Source: JAODBQ01 sp047602055 (lineage in GTDB: Bacteria > Actinomycetota > Acidimicrobiia > Acidimicrobiales > Ilumatobacteraceae). From it: a stretch of 64,000 bases of DNA. Of the stretch, positions 44,750-52,854 are shown piece by piece; within the stretch, counting starts at the first letter, position 1, and each line of letters starts with the position of its first letter. The position numbers were made by a program, and so were the translations under genes. The notes beneath the pieces were generated by a model, which made no database searches, had not been told where the DNA came from, and was given only the letters and a program-made list of their open reading frames with translations. The stretch is taken from the NCBI GenBank assembly GCA_047602055.1, contig JASGIG010000001.1, positions 1,984,001-2,048,000 of the forward strand, read 5' to 3'.

Positions 44750-45243
44750 CGGACCTCCTCCCGCGGGTGGTGGGCGCGGAACGCCGCCTTGGCCCGGGTG
44801 AGCAGGGCCTCGGTGGCGTGCACGGTGCGGCCGATGGCCTCGGCGACCTCGCCGACGGGCAGCCCGTCGCAGTAGCGCAGCGTGAGCACGCTGCGATGGA
44901 TCGGCGCCAGCGCGGCGAGCGTGGCGTGCGCGGCCTCGACCTCCAGCGGGAGGTCGAACGGATCGACCGCCACTGGCTGGTCGTCCCACAGCTCGGCGAG
45001 CGCATCGCGCTGGCGCCCGCCGTGGCGCCAGTGGTCGATCAGCTTGTGCCGGGCCGTGCCGATCAGCCACCCGACCTCGATCCGCTTGCCGGCGTCGGCC
45101 TGCACGGCGCGCAGTGCCGCCATGAACGTGTCGGCGGTGAGATCCTCGGCCGTCGCCGCCGAGTCGCAGCGCCGCACGAGGTAGCCGTACACCTCCGGCA
45201 GGGCGCGGTCGTACAGCGCGAGCAGATCCGTTGCCGCGTTCAT
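44746..45243 (-). CDS. ECF-type RNA polymerase sigma factor
   Basis: A 165-residue sigma-70 family protein with only regions 2 and 4. Region 2 is LPEVYGYLVRRCDSAATAED with LTADTFMAALRA; region 4 is IHRSVLTLRYCDGLPVGEVA, then EAIGRTVHATEALLTRAKAA. MNAATDLL at 45243 is chosen; GTGACGTCAC, a perfect palindrome, lies just upstream behind a G-rich RBS. The partner gene overlaps its stop. It is divergent from dnaE2. Confidence 0.82.
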   Translation of the reverse strand: MNAATDLLALYDRALPEVYGYLVRRCDSAATAEDLTADTFMAALRAVQADAGKRIEVGWLIGTARHKLIDHWRHGGRQRDALAELWDDQPVAVDPFDLPLEVEAAHATLAALAPIHRSVLTLRYCDGLPVGEVAEAIGRTVHATEALLTRAKAAFRAHHPREEVR

Positions 45244-45329
45244 CGTGACGTCACCACCCCCCATCGTTCCCCTCATCGTCCGGCGACGGCCGAATCCGTC
45301 ACATTTCTCAGAATAGCACACTTGTTCGA

Positions 45330-45350
45330 CGTACAAACGTTCGATAGCCT
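45330..45350 (+). promoter_or_regulatory. LexA-like box and -10 of dnaE2
   Basis: CGTACAAACGTTCGATA (45330-45346) is followed by TAGCCT (45345-45350), ending 8 nt before ATG 45358. Spacing and sequence match those before imuB. Confidence 0.65.
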
Positions 45351-45357
45351 GCCGTGG

Positions 45358-48300
45358 ATGGGGTTCAACAACCCGGCGATGCCGTGGTCGGAGATGGAGG
45401 CGCTGCTGTCGGGGCGCAAGGCCGACGGGCGCGCCCCGGGGTCACCGTCGTGGAACGCCGGCGGCGACGGACCGGCGTGGACCCGCAAGCGCCAGCCGTA
45501 TCGGCCGCCGGGTCCGGAGGCGACGCGGCCGTTGATGCGGCCGGACCTGCCGCACGAGCCCTATGCCGAGCTGCACTGCCACTCGAACTTCTCGTTCCTC
45601 GACGGGGTGTCGCACCCGGAGCAGCTCGTCGAGGAGGCCGTCGCGCTCGGGGTTGGAGGCGCTGGCGATCACCGATCACGACGGCTTGTACGGGGTGGTC
45701 CGCTTCGCCGAGGCAGCCAGGGAGCACGGGCTGGCGACGGCGTTCGGTGCCGAGCTGACGCTCACCCCGAACGCTCGGCGGGTGCGCAGCGAGGCCGACA
45801 CCCAACGCCAGCAGTGCATCGCCAGCGATGGGGAGCGTCACGCACCGGATCCGCATGGTGACCATCTGCTGGTCATCGCCGAGGGGTCGGGTGGGTATGC
45901 GGCGCTGGCCCGGGCGATCAGCATCGGGCACCTGGCGGGGGAGAAGGGGTCGCCGCAGTTCGGCCTGGAGGATCTGGCGGCGACGGGTGCGGGGAAGTGG
46001 TGGGTGCTCACCGGGTGCCGCAAGGGGGCGGTGCCTCGGGCGTTGGTGCGCGACGGGCCGAGCGCGGCCAGACGAGAGCTGGGCCGGTTGGTCGAGCTGT
46101 TCGGTCGCGACCGGGTGTTCGTCGAGCTGTGGGATCACGGGGCCCCACTCGACTCGGTGCGCAACGACGCCTTGGCCGAGCTGGCCGACCGTCACGGCGT
46201 CGACTGCGTGGCGACGAACAACGTCCACTACGCCGCACCGGCGCAGCGCCGGCTGGCCACCGCGGTCGCCGCGGTGCGCGCCCGGCGCAGCCTCGACGAG
46301 CTCGATCCGTGGCTGCCGGCGGCGGCCACGGCTCACCTGCGCAGCGGCGCCGAGCAGGCCCGGCGGTTCTGTCGCTACCCGGGCGTGGTCGAGCGCGCCG
46401 CCGAGATCGGCCGGGCCGCGGCGTTCGACCTGCAGCTCGTCGCCCCCAAGCTGCCGCCGTTTCGGGACGACGAGGGCCACCAGCTCGACGAGATGGCCGA
46501 GCTGCGCCGGCTCGTCGAACAGGGGTGGGTGGAGCGCTACGGCGCGGTCAGGTCGAAGGCGTGGCGCGTGCTCCAGCACGAGCTCGGCATCATCGAGCGG
46601 CTCGGCTACCCGGGCTACTTCCTCGTGGTGTGGGACATCGTCTCGTTCTGCAGGCGCGAGCGCATCCTCTGCCAGGGGCGGGGGAGCGCGGCCAACAGCG
46701 CGGTGTGCTACGCGCTGGGCATCACCAGCGTCGACGCCGTCGAGCGCGGCCTGCTGTTCGAGCGGTTCCTGTCGGACGTGCGCAACGAGCCGCCCGACAT
46801 CGATGTCGACATCGAGAGCGAGCGGCGCGAGGAGGCCATCCAGCACGTCTACGCGCGCTACGGCCGGCACCACACCGCCCAGGTGGCCAACATGATCACG
46901 TACCGCTCGCGCTCGGCGGTGCGCGACATGGCCAAGGCGCTCGGCTACACCCCCGGCCAGCAGGACGCGTGGAGCAAGCAGCTCGACGCGTGGGGCGGCC
47001 TGTCGTCGGAGGCCAACCGCACCGGTCACGAGATCCCCGAGCGCGTCCTCGAGCTGGCCAAGCAGATCGAGGATGCGCCGCGCCACCTCGGCATCCACTC
47101 CGGTGGGATGGTCATCTGCGACCGCCCGGTGATCGAGGTGTGCCCGGTGGAGTGGGCGCGGATGGACAGGCGCAGCGTGCTGCAGTGGGACAAGGACGAC
47201 TGCGCGGCGATCAAGCTGGCGAAGTTCGACCTGCTCGGCCTCGGCATGCTCGACGCCTTGCGTCGCTGCTTCGACCTGGTGAGCGAGCACCGTGGGCGGG
47301 ACCTCACCTTGCACACGCTGCCGCAGGACGATCCCGAGGTGTACGAGATGCTGTGCCGCGCCGACACCGTCGGCGTGTTCCAGGTCGAGAGCCGGGCGCA
47401 GATGGCCACGTTGCCGCGGCTGAAGCCGACGTGCTTCGACGATCTCGTCATCGAGGTCGCCCTCATCCGCCCCGGTCCGATCCAGGGTGGCTCGGTGCAC
47501 CCGTACATCCGCCGGCGCAACGGTCAGGAAGAGCCGTCGTATCTGCACCCGCTGCTGGAGAACTCGCTGAAGAAGACGCTCGGGGTGCCACTGTTCCAGG
47601 AGCAGCTGATGCAGATGGCCATCGACGTCGCCGGGTTCACCGCCGCCGAGGCCGACGAGTTGCGTCAGGCGATGACCTCCAAGCGCAGCCACAAGAAGAT
47701 GGAGCAACTGCGCCAGCGGCTGTACGACGGCATGGCCGCGAAGGGGATCACCGGCGAGATCGCCGACGGGCTGTACCTGAAGATGGCCGCGTTCGCCAGC
47801 TACGGGTTCCCCGAGTCGCACAGCGTGTCGTTCGCCTCGCTCGTGTACGCCTCGGCGTGGTTCAAGCACCACGAGCCGGCGGCGTTCTGCGCGGCGCTGA
47901 TCAACGCCCAGCCGATGGGCTTCTGGAGTCCGCACACGTTGACGCAGGACGCCCGCCGCCATGGCGTCGTCGTGCGCACCCCCGATCTCGCCGCCTCGCG
48001 GGCGCTGGCGACGCTGGAGCCGTGCGAGTCGTCTGCGGGCGGCTTCGCCGTCCGCCTGGGGATCGGTTCGGTGCGCGGCATCGGATCCTCGTTGGCGTCG
48101 GAGATCGAGGCCGGCCGGCCGTACTCGTCCATCGAGGAGCTGGTGCGCGTCGTCCCGGCGCTGACGCTGACGCAGCTGGAGGCGATGGCCACCGCTGGCG
48201 CGTTCGGCGAGTGCTTCGGCCTGGAGCGGCGCGAGGCGCTGTGGGTGGTCGGTGCGGCGGTGCAGTCCCGCCCCGATCGGCTGCCCGGCCTCGTCGTCGG

Positions 48301-48739
48301 CGCGACGGCGCCGGCGCTGCCGGGGATGGAGCCCGTGGAGGTGTCCATCGCCGACCTTTGGGCCACCGGCATGGCGCCCACCGGCCACCCGACGCAACAT
48401 CAGCGGGCGATGCTCGACTCGATGGGCGTGGTCACCTCCGCCGGCCTGTGGGGCGTCCGGCCCGGATCGCGGGTGCTCGTCGCCGGCGTGGTCACCCACC
48501 GCCAGCGCCCGATGACCGCCCAAGGCGTGACGTTCCTCAACCTGGAAGACGAGACCGGCCTGATCAACGTCGTCGTCTCGAAGCACTGCTGGACGAGGTT
48601 CCGCACCATCGCCCACACCGCCCCGGCCATGCTCATCCGCGGCCGCCTCGAACGCGCCGAAGGCGTCATCAACATCGTCGCCAACGAGCTGTCCTTCCTG
48701 CCCCTCCCCGCCTACACGAAGAGCCGCGACTTCCGCTGA
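45358..48739 (+). CDS. dnaE2: DnaE2, error-prone DNA polymerase III alpha, frameshifted near the 5' end
   Basis: About 1126 residues when the frames are joined. The N-terminal PHP domain reads YAELHCHSNFSFLDGVSHPE, then ITDHDGLYGVVRFAEAA. The polymerase core has CQGRGSAANSAVCYALGI and NEPPDIDVDIESERREE, the Asp-rich catalytic motif. The C-terminal OB domain has VLVAGVVTHRQRPMTAQGVT and FLNLEDETGLINVVV. Length and motifs fit DnaE2/ImuC, the SOS mutasome polymerase. The frame changes at the GGGG run at 45649-45652: removing one G joins ALG to LEALAITDHD. If the shift is real, full-length enzyme is not made. It is driven by a LexA-like promoter. Confidence 0.87.
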
Positions 48740-48745
48740 GCCTGC

Positions 48746-48797
48746 GGTTCGTGTCGCCGCACAAACCGACGTGCACGTCTGTGCACTGACACAGATC
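48746..48797. repeat. Family B repeat, second copy
   Basis: GGTTCGTGTCGCCGCACA (48746-48763) is identical to the left arm at 15787. The right arm is more diverged (TGTGCACTGACACAGATCC), and the loop contains GACGTGCACGTC. It lies 6 bp after the dnaE2 stop, consistent with a terminator-like role. Confidence 0.6.
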
Positions 48798-48831
48798 CCG
48801 CTCTTGGAAGTGGCGTTGCATGATTTGTGTG

Positions 48832-49080
48832 ATGAATACAACGTCTGTGATGCGAGTCTCACGCAACGGCCAGGTGTCGATCCCGGCCGCTGCTCGAGCC
48901 CGATGGCAGACCGACCGGGTGCTCGTCGTCGACGTCGGAGACCGAGTGGTGATGCGGCCCTGGCATGAGGACGCCGTGGCCGCCCTGGTTGGCAAGTACG
49001 CCGGTCGCGGCCCCGACGCGGATGAGATCCGTCGGGTCGACCGAGCCGACGAGCGGCGACGCGAGCGACGAGCCCGGTGA
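48832..49080 (+). CDS. AbrB/SpoVT-type antitoxin
   Basis: An 82-residue protein with a swapped-hairpin AbrB fold: MRVSRNGQVSIPAAARARW, then RVLVVDVGDRVVMRP. The Arg/Asp-rich tail (RRVDRADERRRERRAR) likely wraps the toxin. GTGA overlap with the PIN gene shows coupling. The start could be any of three nearby ATGs; MNTTSVMRVS is chosen. Confidence 0.78.
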   Translation: MNTTSVMRVSRNGQVSIPAAARARWQTDRVLVVDVGDRVVMRPWHEDAVAALVGKYAGRGPDADEIRRVDRADERRRERRAR

Positions 49081-49532
49081 TCGTCCTCGACGCGTACGCC
49101 GTCATCGCCATGCTGAGCGGCGAGTCCGCGGCCGCCGAAGTCGTGGAGATCATGAGAGGCGACGAGCCCACGATGCTCACACCGCTTGGTGTCGCCGAGA
49201 TCCTCGACCGAATGGTCCGCCTCGCCGACGCCGATCCAGATGACATCGTGCTCGACGTCGCGGCCTTGGACCTGCTCGACGCCGAGCCCTTGAGCGCAGC
49301 TGTAGCGATGCGTGCCGGCCTGCTGCGCGCCCGCCGATACCACCGAACCCGCTGTGCCGTGTCCCTCGCCGACTGCGTGGTGGTCGAGGTCGTCCGAGAG
49401 CACGACGCGTCCGTGTGCACCAGCGACCCACACCTGCTCGACGTCTGTCAGCACGAGGGCATCAGCGCCATCCCCCTGCCCGACGCAACCGCTGGATCCC
49501 CGAGCCCTGACCGCCATGCATCGTCGCGATAG
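49077..49532 (+). CDS. VapC-like PIN-domain toxin
   Basis: A 151-residue PIN nuclease: MIVLDAYAVIAMLSGESAAA with the first Asp, Glu in GVAEILDRM, and Asp residues in SLADCVVVE and CTSDPHLL. Its GTG start overlaps the antitoxin stop. The RNA target is unknown. It is the second VapC-like toxin in the window. Confidence 0.82.
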   Translation: MIVLDAYAVIAMLSGESAAAEVVEIMRGDEPTMLTPLGVAEILDRMVRLADADPDDIVLDVAALDLLDAEPLSAAVAMRAGLLRARRYHRTRCAVSLADCVVVEVVREHDASVCTSDPHLLDVCQHEGISAIPLPDATAGSPSPDRHASSR

Positions 49533-49628
49533 CCGAAGGCGCTGCACAATGCGGCCTCTCACATGCGATGTGCAGCGGTCGTCCACGGGTGGCCTCGCCG
49601 GTCCCCGGGATTGGTTCGGTGTGTGGTA

Positions 49629-50050
49629 TCAGATCTGATCTCGCGCTGAGATCAAGCCGGTCGACCGTACGAGTCGGTCGAGGCGCTGCTGAGAGCGCCC
49701 CGTCTCGTCGTTCGCACCGTTCCCCGCCATGTCGATCCGCAGCCGCCTCCAGTGGGCGACGACGCGATCGGGTGTGTGACCGGATCCAGAACCGCGTGCA
49801 GGCGACGATCGGTTGCCACGCCGGCGCCAGACCGTCCCACGTGCCGCGCTCGTCATCCCAGGCTGCGCGCTCGCGCTCATGTGTCAGCCGTGCATCGCGC
49901 GCTGAGATCACTCGCCAGCCGCCTTGGACGAGGGTGAAGAACAACGTCAGCGAGTCGCCCTCATTGGCCATCGCGTGGGACACCGACGGGAGGACGATCG
50001 TGCGTGTCCGCTCGGCATCCAGTTCGGCGATGACCGCCCGCGTGGTTTGC
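49629..50050 (-). pseudogene. 3' part of an IS-interrupted unknown gene
   Basis: The minus strand reads TRAVIAELDAERTRTIVLPS, VSHAMANEGDSLTLFFTLVQ and GGWRVISARDARLTHERERA up to the IS edge. A further one-base shift near 49790 leads to SGHTPDRVVAHWRRLRIDMA and a stop at 49629. The matching 5' part lies on the other side of the IS. I do not recognise the family. Confidence 0.5.
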
Positions 50051-50130
50051 GTCTGACTTCGCCGCGGAGGATGGATCGCGAAATGACCCAAGGCTGGTTG
50101 TCTCCTCGATCACGTTGAGAGGAGCAGTTG

Positions 50131-50454
50131 ATGACCGAGGCGAGGACGCGGAGGCAGCCGAAGAGGTTGTCGGCGGAGACGAAGTGGGAGATCTTCTTGC
50201 AGGTGACCGCGGGCGAGATCTCCCAGGCCGACGCGGCGCGCAAGTGGCAGGTCGACGTGTCGACCGTGATCGGGATCCGGCGCACCGTCAAGGACGCGGC
50301 GTTGGCTGCGCTGGCCCGCCAGCCTGGCCGGCCGGTCAAGGAACGGAACTGGGAGCTCGACGCGGCGCGGACCGAGATCGCGGCGTTGACCGAGGCGATC
50401 AAGGCGCAAGCGATCGAGTTGGCGGTGATCCGGGGAAAGTCCGGTTGGGGCTGA
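50131..50454 (+). CDS. IS3-family transposase OrfA (helix-turn-helix)
   Basis: A 107-residue protein. KRLSAETKWEIFLQVTAGEI and SQADAARKWQVDVSTVIGIR form the HTH that binds the inverted repeats, and the C-terminal helix (ELDAARTEIAALTEAIKAQA) is a likely leucine-zipper-type dimer segment. ATG 50131 has GAGGAG 7 bp upstream. The slippery heptamer G-GGA-AAG at 50433-50439, just before its stop, would allow a -1 shift into OrfB. Confidence 0.78.
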   Translation: MTEARTRRQPKRLSAETKWEIFLQVTAGEISQADAARKWQVDVSTVIGIRRTVKDAALAALARQPGRPVKERNWELDAARTEIAALTEAIKAQAIELAVIRGKSGWG

Positions 50455-51512
50455 CCGGCGCGCTCCCGGCGAGAGTCCCCGCCGATGTCAAGGAGCTGGT
50501 CCTCAAGACTGTCGACGACGCTGTCGCCGGCGGGTTCGCCCACAGCTGGGTGTGCTCGTTGTGGCAGGTGTCCGACGACCGTGTCCACCGCTGGCGGGCC
50601 CGCCGCCGCGATGTCGGCACGCTCGCCGACCGGGCGCCCGGAGGCCATCCGGCGCATGGGATCCTGCCCGCCGAGATCGACGCGATCCTGGAGATCGTCG
50701 AGCGGTGGGGGCCCATCGACCGGTCGCACCGCAAGCTCGCCCACCGCGGCTCCTACGAGGGTCTGGTGTGGGTCGCCCCGTCGACGTTCCGGCGTGTCCT
50801 GGCCGCTCACGGGCTCGTGGTGCCTCAGCTGCCGCCGTGGACCCGCAGCGAGAAGAAGCCGTGGCCGGAGTGGCTGGTGTGGGAACCGAACCGGATCTGG
50901 ATCTACGACGCCACCCACTTCAGCCGCGCCAGGCGGGTCGTGTTCGCGATCGTCGACATGGTCAGCCGACGGTGGATCGACACGCTCGTGTCTGTCGAGG
51001 AGACCGCCACCCAAGTGCAAGTGATCTTCGAGCACGCCGTCGAGGCCGAAGGACTGCTCGACTTGCTCACCGACGCGCGTCTCGACCTGGCCGTCGATAA
51101 CCCGAACCGGCCGATCCTGCTCGCCGTGTCCGACAACGGCCCGCCGATGGCCTCGCGCGACACCCGGGCGTTCATGACGCTGCTGGCCATCGCGCAGCAT
51201 CGCGGGCGGCCCCACACCCCGACGGACCAGGCCTGGATCGAGAGCTTCTTCGGGCACATCAAGGGCGAGTGGCCCCACCTCGAAGACATCGTCGATCCTG
51301 TCGTGCTCGAGGTCGAGCTGGCCCGTGTGCGGATCGAGTACAACAGCGTGAGACTGCACGAAGCGATCGGCTACGTCACCCCCGACGACGAGCACTACGG
51401 CCGAGGACAAGCCATCCGTGAGGCCCGCCGGCAAGGCCTCCAACGAGCCCGACAAGAACGGCTCGAACACCACCGCCGGCACAACCACCCGAACCCCGAG
51501 GAGACCCCATGA
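50433..51512 (+). CDS. IS3-family transposase OrfB (rve integrase core)
   Basis: About 355 residues, read in the -1 frame relative to OrfA. The DDE catalytic residues are visible: IWIYDATHFS, LLAVSDNGPP and DQAWIESFFGHIKGEW. The frame has no good start of its own near the overlap, so expression by -1 frameshifting at 50433-50439 to give OrfAB is likely. All motifs are intact, so the element may be active. Confidence 0.82.
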   Translation, partial: GKVRLGLTGALPARVPADVKELVLKTVDDAVAGGFAHSWVCSLWQVSDDRVHRWRARRRDVGTLADRAPGGHPAHGILPAEIDAILEIVERWGPIDRSHRKLAHRGSYEGLVWVAPSTFRRVLAAHGLVVPQLPPWTRSEKKPWPEWLVWEPNRIWIYDATHFSRARRVVFAIVDMVSRRWIDTLVSVEETATQVQVIFEHAVEAEGLLDLLTDARLDLAVDNPNRPILLAVSDNGPPMASRDTRAFMTLLAIAQHRGRPHTPTDQAWIESFFGHIKGEWPHLEDIVDPVVLEVELARVRIEYNSVRLHEAIGYVTPDDEHYGRGQAIREARRQGLQRARQERLEHHRRHNHPNPEETP

Positions 51513-51552
51513 GTTGGATCATTTCCAACCCGTTCTCCGCGGCAAAGTCAGA

Positions 51553-51668
51553 AACGCCTCACGCGGATCGACGTTTGAGTCGATGACGTGGAACGTGCCG
51601 GCCCAATGGAGCCCGATCGACACCAGCGTTTCGATAGCTGAGCAGACCTCGTCACTGGCCGAGCGCAC
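51553..51668 (-). pseudogene. 5' part of the IS-interrupted unknown gene
   Basis: From GTG 51668 the minus strand reads VRSASDEVCSAIETLVSIGL, HWAGTFHVIDSNVDPREA and is then cut by the IS. Joining it across the IS to TTRAVIAELDAER gives one smooth reading frame. The frame is also continuous with the upstream small gene except for a single TGA at 51684-51686. Confidence 0.45.
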
Positions 51669-51683
51669 ACACCATTGTGGATC

Positions 51684-51956
51684 TCAGCGGCGGGCGATTG
51701 AGCCCCACGAGTACGGATCGGGGTGGCGTTCGGCGTCGAACAGCGGCACGATGATCACCGCGTCGTTACGCTCGCGGCGGTTCGCGTAGACGAGCGGCTC
51801 GTGGCAGAACCAGCGCGACGCGCCTGTCGGCTGGGCTTCGAGCTGCTTGGTAAGTTCTGACTCGGTGAGACCGAACTGGTGGCGGATGTCAGCAACCGAT
51901 CGCTTGCTGTTCCAGTAGGCGTCGTTCAGCGCGACGTGTTGTTCAGGCGTGAGCAC
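51684..51956 (-). CDS. Small hypothetical protein
   Basis: A 90-residue protein (MLTPEQHVALNDAYWNSKRS, VADIRHQFGLTESELTKQLE). The first 50 residues look like a helix-turn-helix, and the rest contains RRERNDAVIIVPLFD. It sits 15 bp upstream of, and in the same frame as, the IS-interrupted gene, so the two may once have been one longer gene or an operon. I do not recognise the family. Confidence 0.5.
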   Translation of the reverse strand: MLTPEQHVALNDAYWNSKRSVADIRHQFGLTESELTKQLEAQPTGASRWFCHEPLVYANRRERNDAVIIVPLFDAERHPDPYSWGSIARR

Positions 51957-52077
51957 GATGAGCTCCTGGGATCGATGGGACCACCGGGAGGCGGGGATGT
52001 CACGCTCCGAACCGCCGTCACCATACTGCGATCTGGCACGTCTTGAACCACCGATGTGCTCCGCCCGGCTCTTGTCA

Positions 52078-52093
52078 TATGATCAGTCATATG
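52078..52093 (+). promoter_or_regulatory. Leaderless promoter and operator of the antitoxin gene
   Basis: GTCATATG occurs twice around ATCA (52074-52081 and 52086-52093); the second copy contains the start codon. TATGAT (52078-52083) ends 8 nt before ATG 52091. The repeats are likely antitoxin-binding sites. Confidence 0.5.
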
Positions 52094-52390
52094 GCAATGC
52101 GCTCGGTGATGGTGCAGTTCCCGGAAGAGCAGTTGGAGCGGCTCGACCGCTTTGCCGAGCAGGCAGGCGTCTCCCGCGCACAGGCAATCCGTGACGCTGT
52201 CGACCGAGTGGTGTTGCCGGTCACTCGATCGGAGTTGGAGGACGCCTATCGAATGGCGTACGAGGGCCCGACGCCTGACGACGACTGGGGCAACCTCGAG
52301 GAGTGGCAGACCGCTGCATCGGCAAGCCGTCTCCAGGACGACCCGCCGACGCAGCTGGGCACCGGGACGTCAGCTGGCTCGATCCGCTGA
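52091..52390 (+). CDS. Ribbon-helix-helix (CopG/MazE-like) antitoxin
   Basis: A 99-residue protein. RSVMVQFPEEQLERLDRFAE with QAGVSRAQAIRDAVDRVV is a classical ribbon-helix-helix domain. The acidic C-terminal part (YEGPTPDDDWGNLEEWQ) is the probable toxin-binding tail. The MazF-like gene starts 87 bp downstream, an unusually wide gap for such pairs. Confidence 0.75.
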   Translation: MAMRSVMVQFPEEQLERLDRFAEQAGVSRAQAIRDAVDRVVLPVTRSELEDAYRMAYEGPTPDDDWGNLEEWQTAASASRLQDDPPTQLGTGTSAGSIR

Positions 52391-52477
52391 CCGCAGCGAC
52401 ATCTTCTCCGCAATGAGGCCGGCACCCATTCGGGAGTCTGCCATACTTCGAAGAAGTAGAAGCGGTCTGGGGGCCAG

Positions 52478-52792
52478 ATGGAATGGGGTGAGCTACGGTG
52501 GACAGACGCTGGCGCCGGCGGACGACGTCCTGTGCTGATCCTGACCAGGCCTGAGGCGCTGCCGTACATGAGGCAGGTCATCGTCGCTCCGCTTACGACG
52601 ACGATCCGTGGGCTTCCGAGTGAGGTCGAACTGGATCAACGGGACGGCGTCCGCCGCCCGTGCGCGGTCAACCTCGACAGCATCCAACTCGTGTCTCGAG
52701 ACCAGATCGGTCGCCGAATTGGCGTGTTAGGTGTGGCGAAGCTCGAAGAGGTGCGCCGGGCGCTGCTCAGAGCCACCGGCTTCGCTCCATGA
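52478..52792 (+). CDS. MazF/PemK-like mRNA interferase
   Basis: A 104-residue protein with the CcdB/PemK fold: MEWGELRWTDAGAGGRRPVL, ILTRPEALPYMRQVIVAPLT, then VNLDSIQLVSRDQIG. MazF toxins cut mRNA at short motifs. GGGGGCC just upstream of ATG 52478 may serve as RBS. The CopG-type protein upstream is the presumed antitoxin. It lies immediately before the CRISPR-Cas operon. Confidence 0.8.
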   Translation: MEWGELRWTDAGAGGRRPVLILTRPEALPYMRQVIVAPLTTTIRGLPSEVELDQRDGVRRPCAVNLDSIQLVSRDQIGRRIGVLGVAKLEEVRRALLRATGFAP

Positions 52793-52838
52793 ACCATTGC
52801 ACTGGTCAAGAAGCCTCTCTACGCTCCACTACCCGATA

Positions 52839-52849
52839 GGGGGGGGGGG
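52839..52849 (+). repeat. Run of 11 G before cas3
   Basis: Eleven consecutive G at 52839-52849 are followed by AGCGG and ATG 52855. The tract covers the ribosome-binding position of cas3. Long G runs are prone to slipped-strand length changes, which would alter RBS spacing. Confidence 0.8.
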
Positions 52850-52854
52850 AGCGG

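Larger units (their letters stand above)
50054..51550 (+). mobile_element. IS3-family insertion sequence
   Basis: About 1.5 kb with imperfect terminal inverted repeats. Left TGACTTCGCCGCGGAG (50054) corresponds to right TGACTTTGCCGCGGAG read on the minus strand from 51550. Further in, GAAATGACCCAA matches GAAATGATCCAA, and GTCTCCTCG is shared at the same spacing. It contains two overlapping frames (OrfA and OrfB) as in IS3 elements. No convincing target duplication was found at the edges, so the exact ends are uncertain by a few bases. Confidence 0.75.

Noticed and set aside
45365..49420. A 1351-codon minus-strand open frame opposite dnaE2
   Set aside because: Same antisense effect; the plus strand encodes an unmistakable DnaE2.
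50080..51525. Shorter IS boundaries at the inner GAAATGA repeats
   Set aside because: Homology of the two ends continues outward through TGACTTCGCCGCGGAG, so the outer boundary was preferred.
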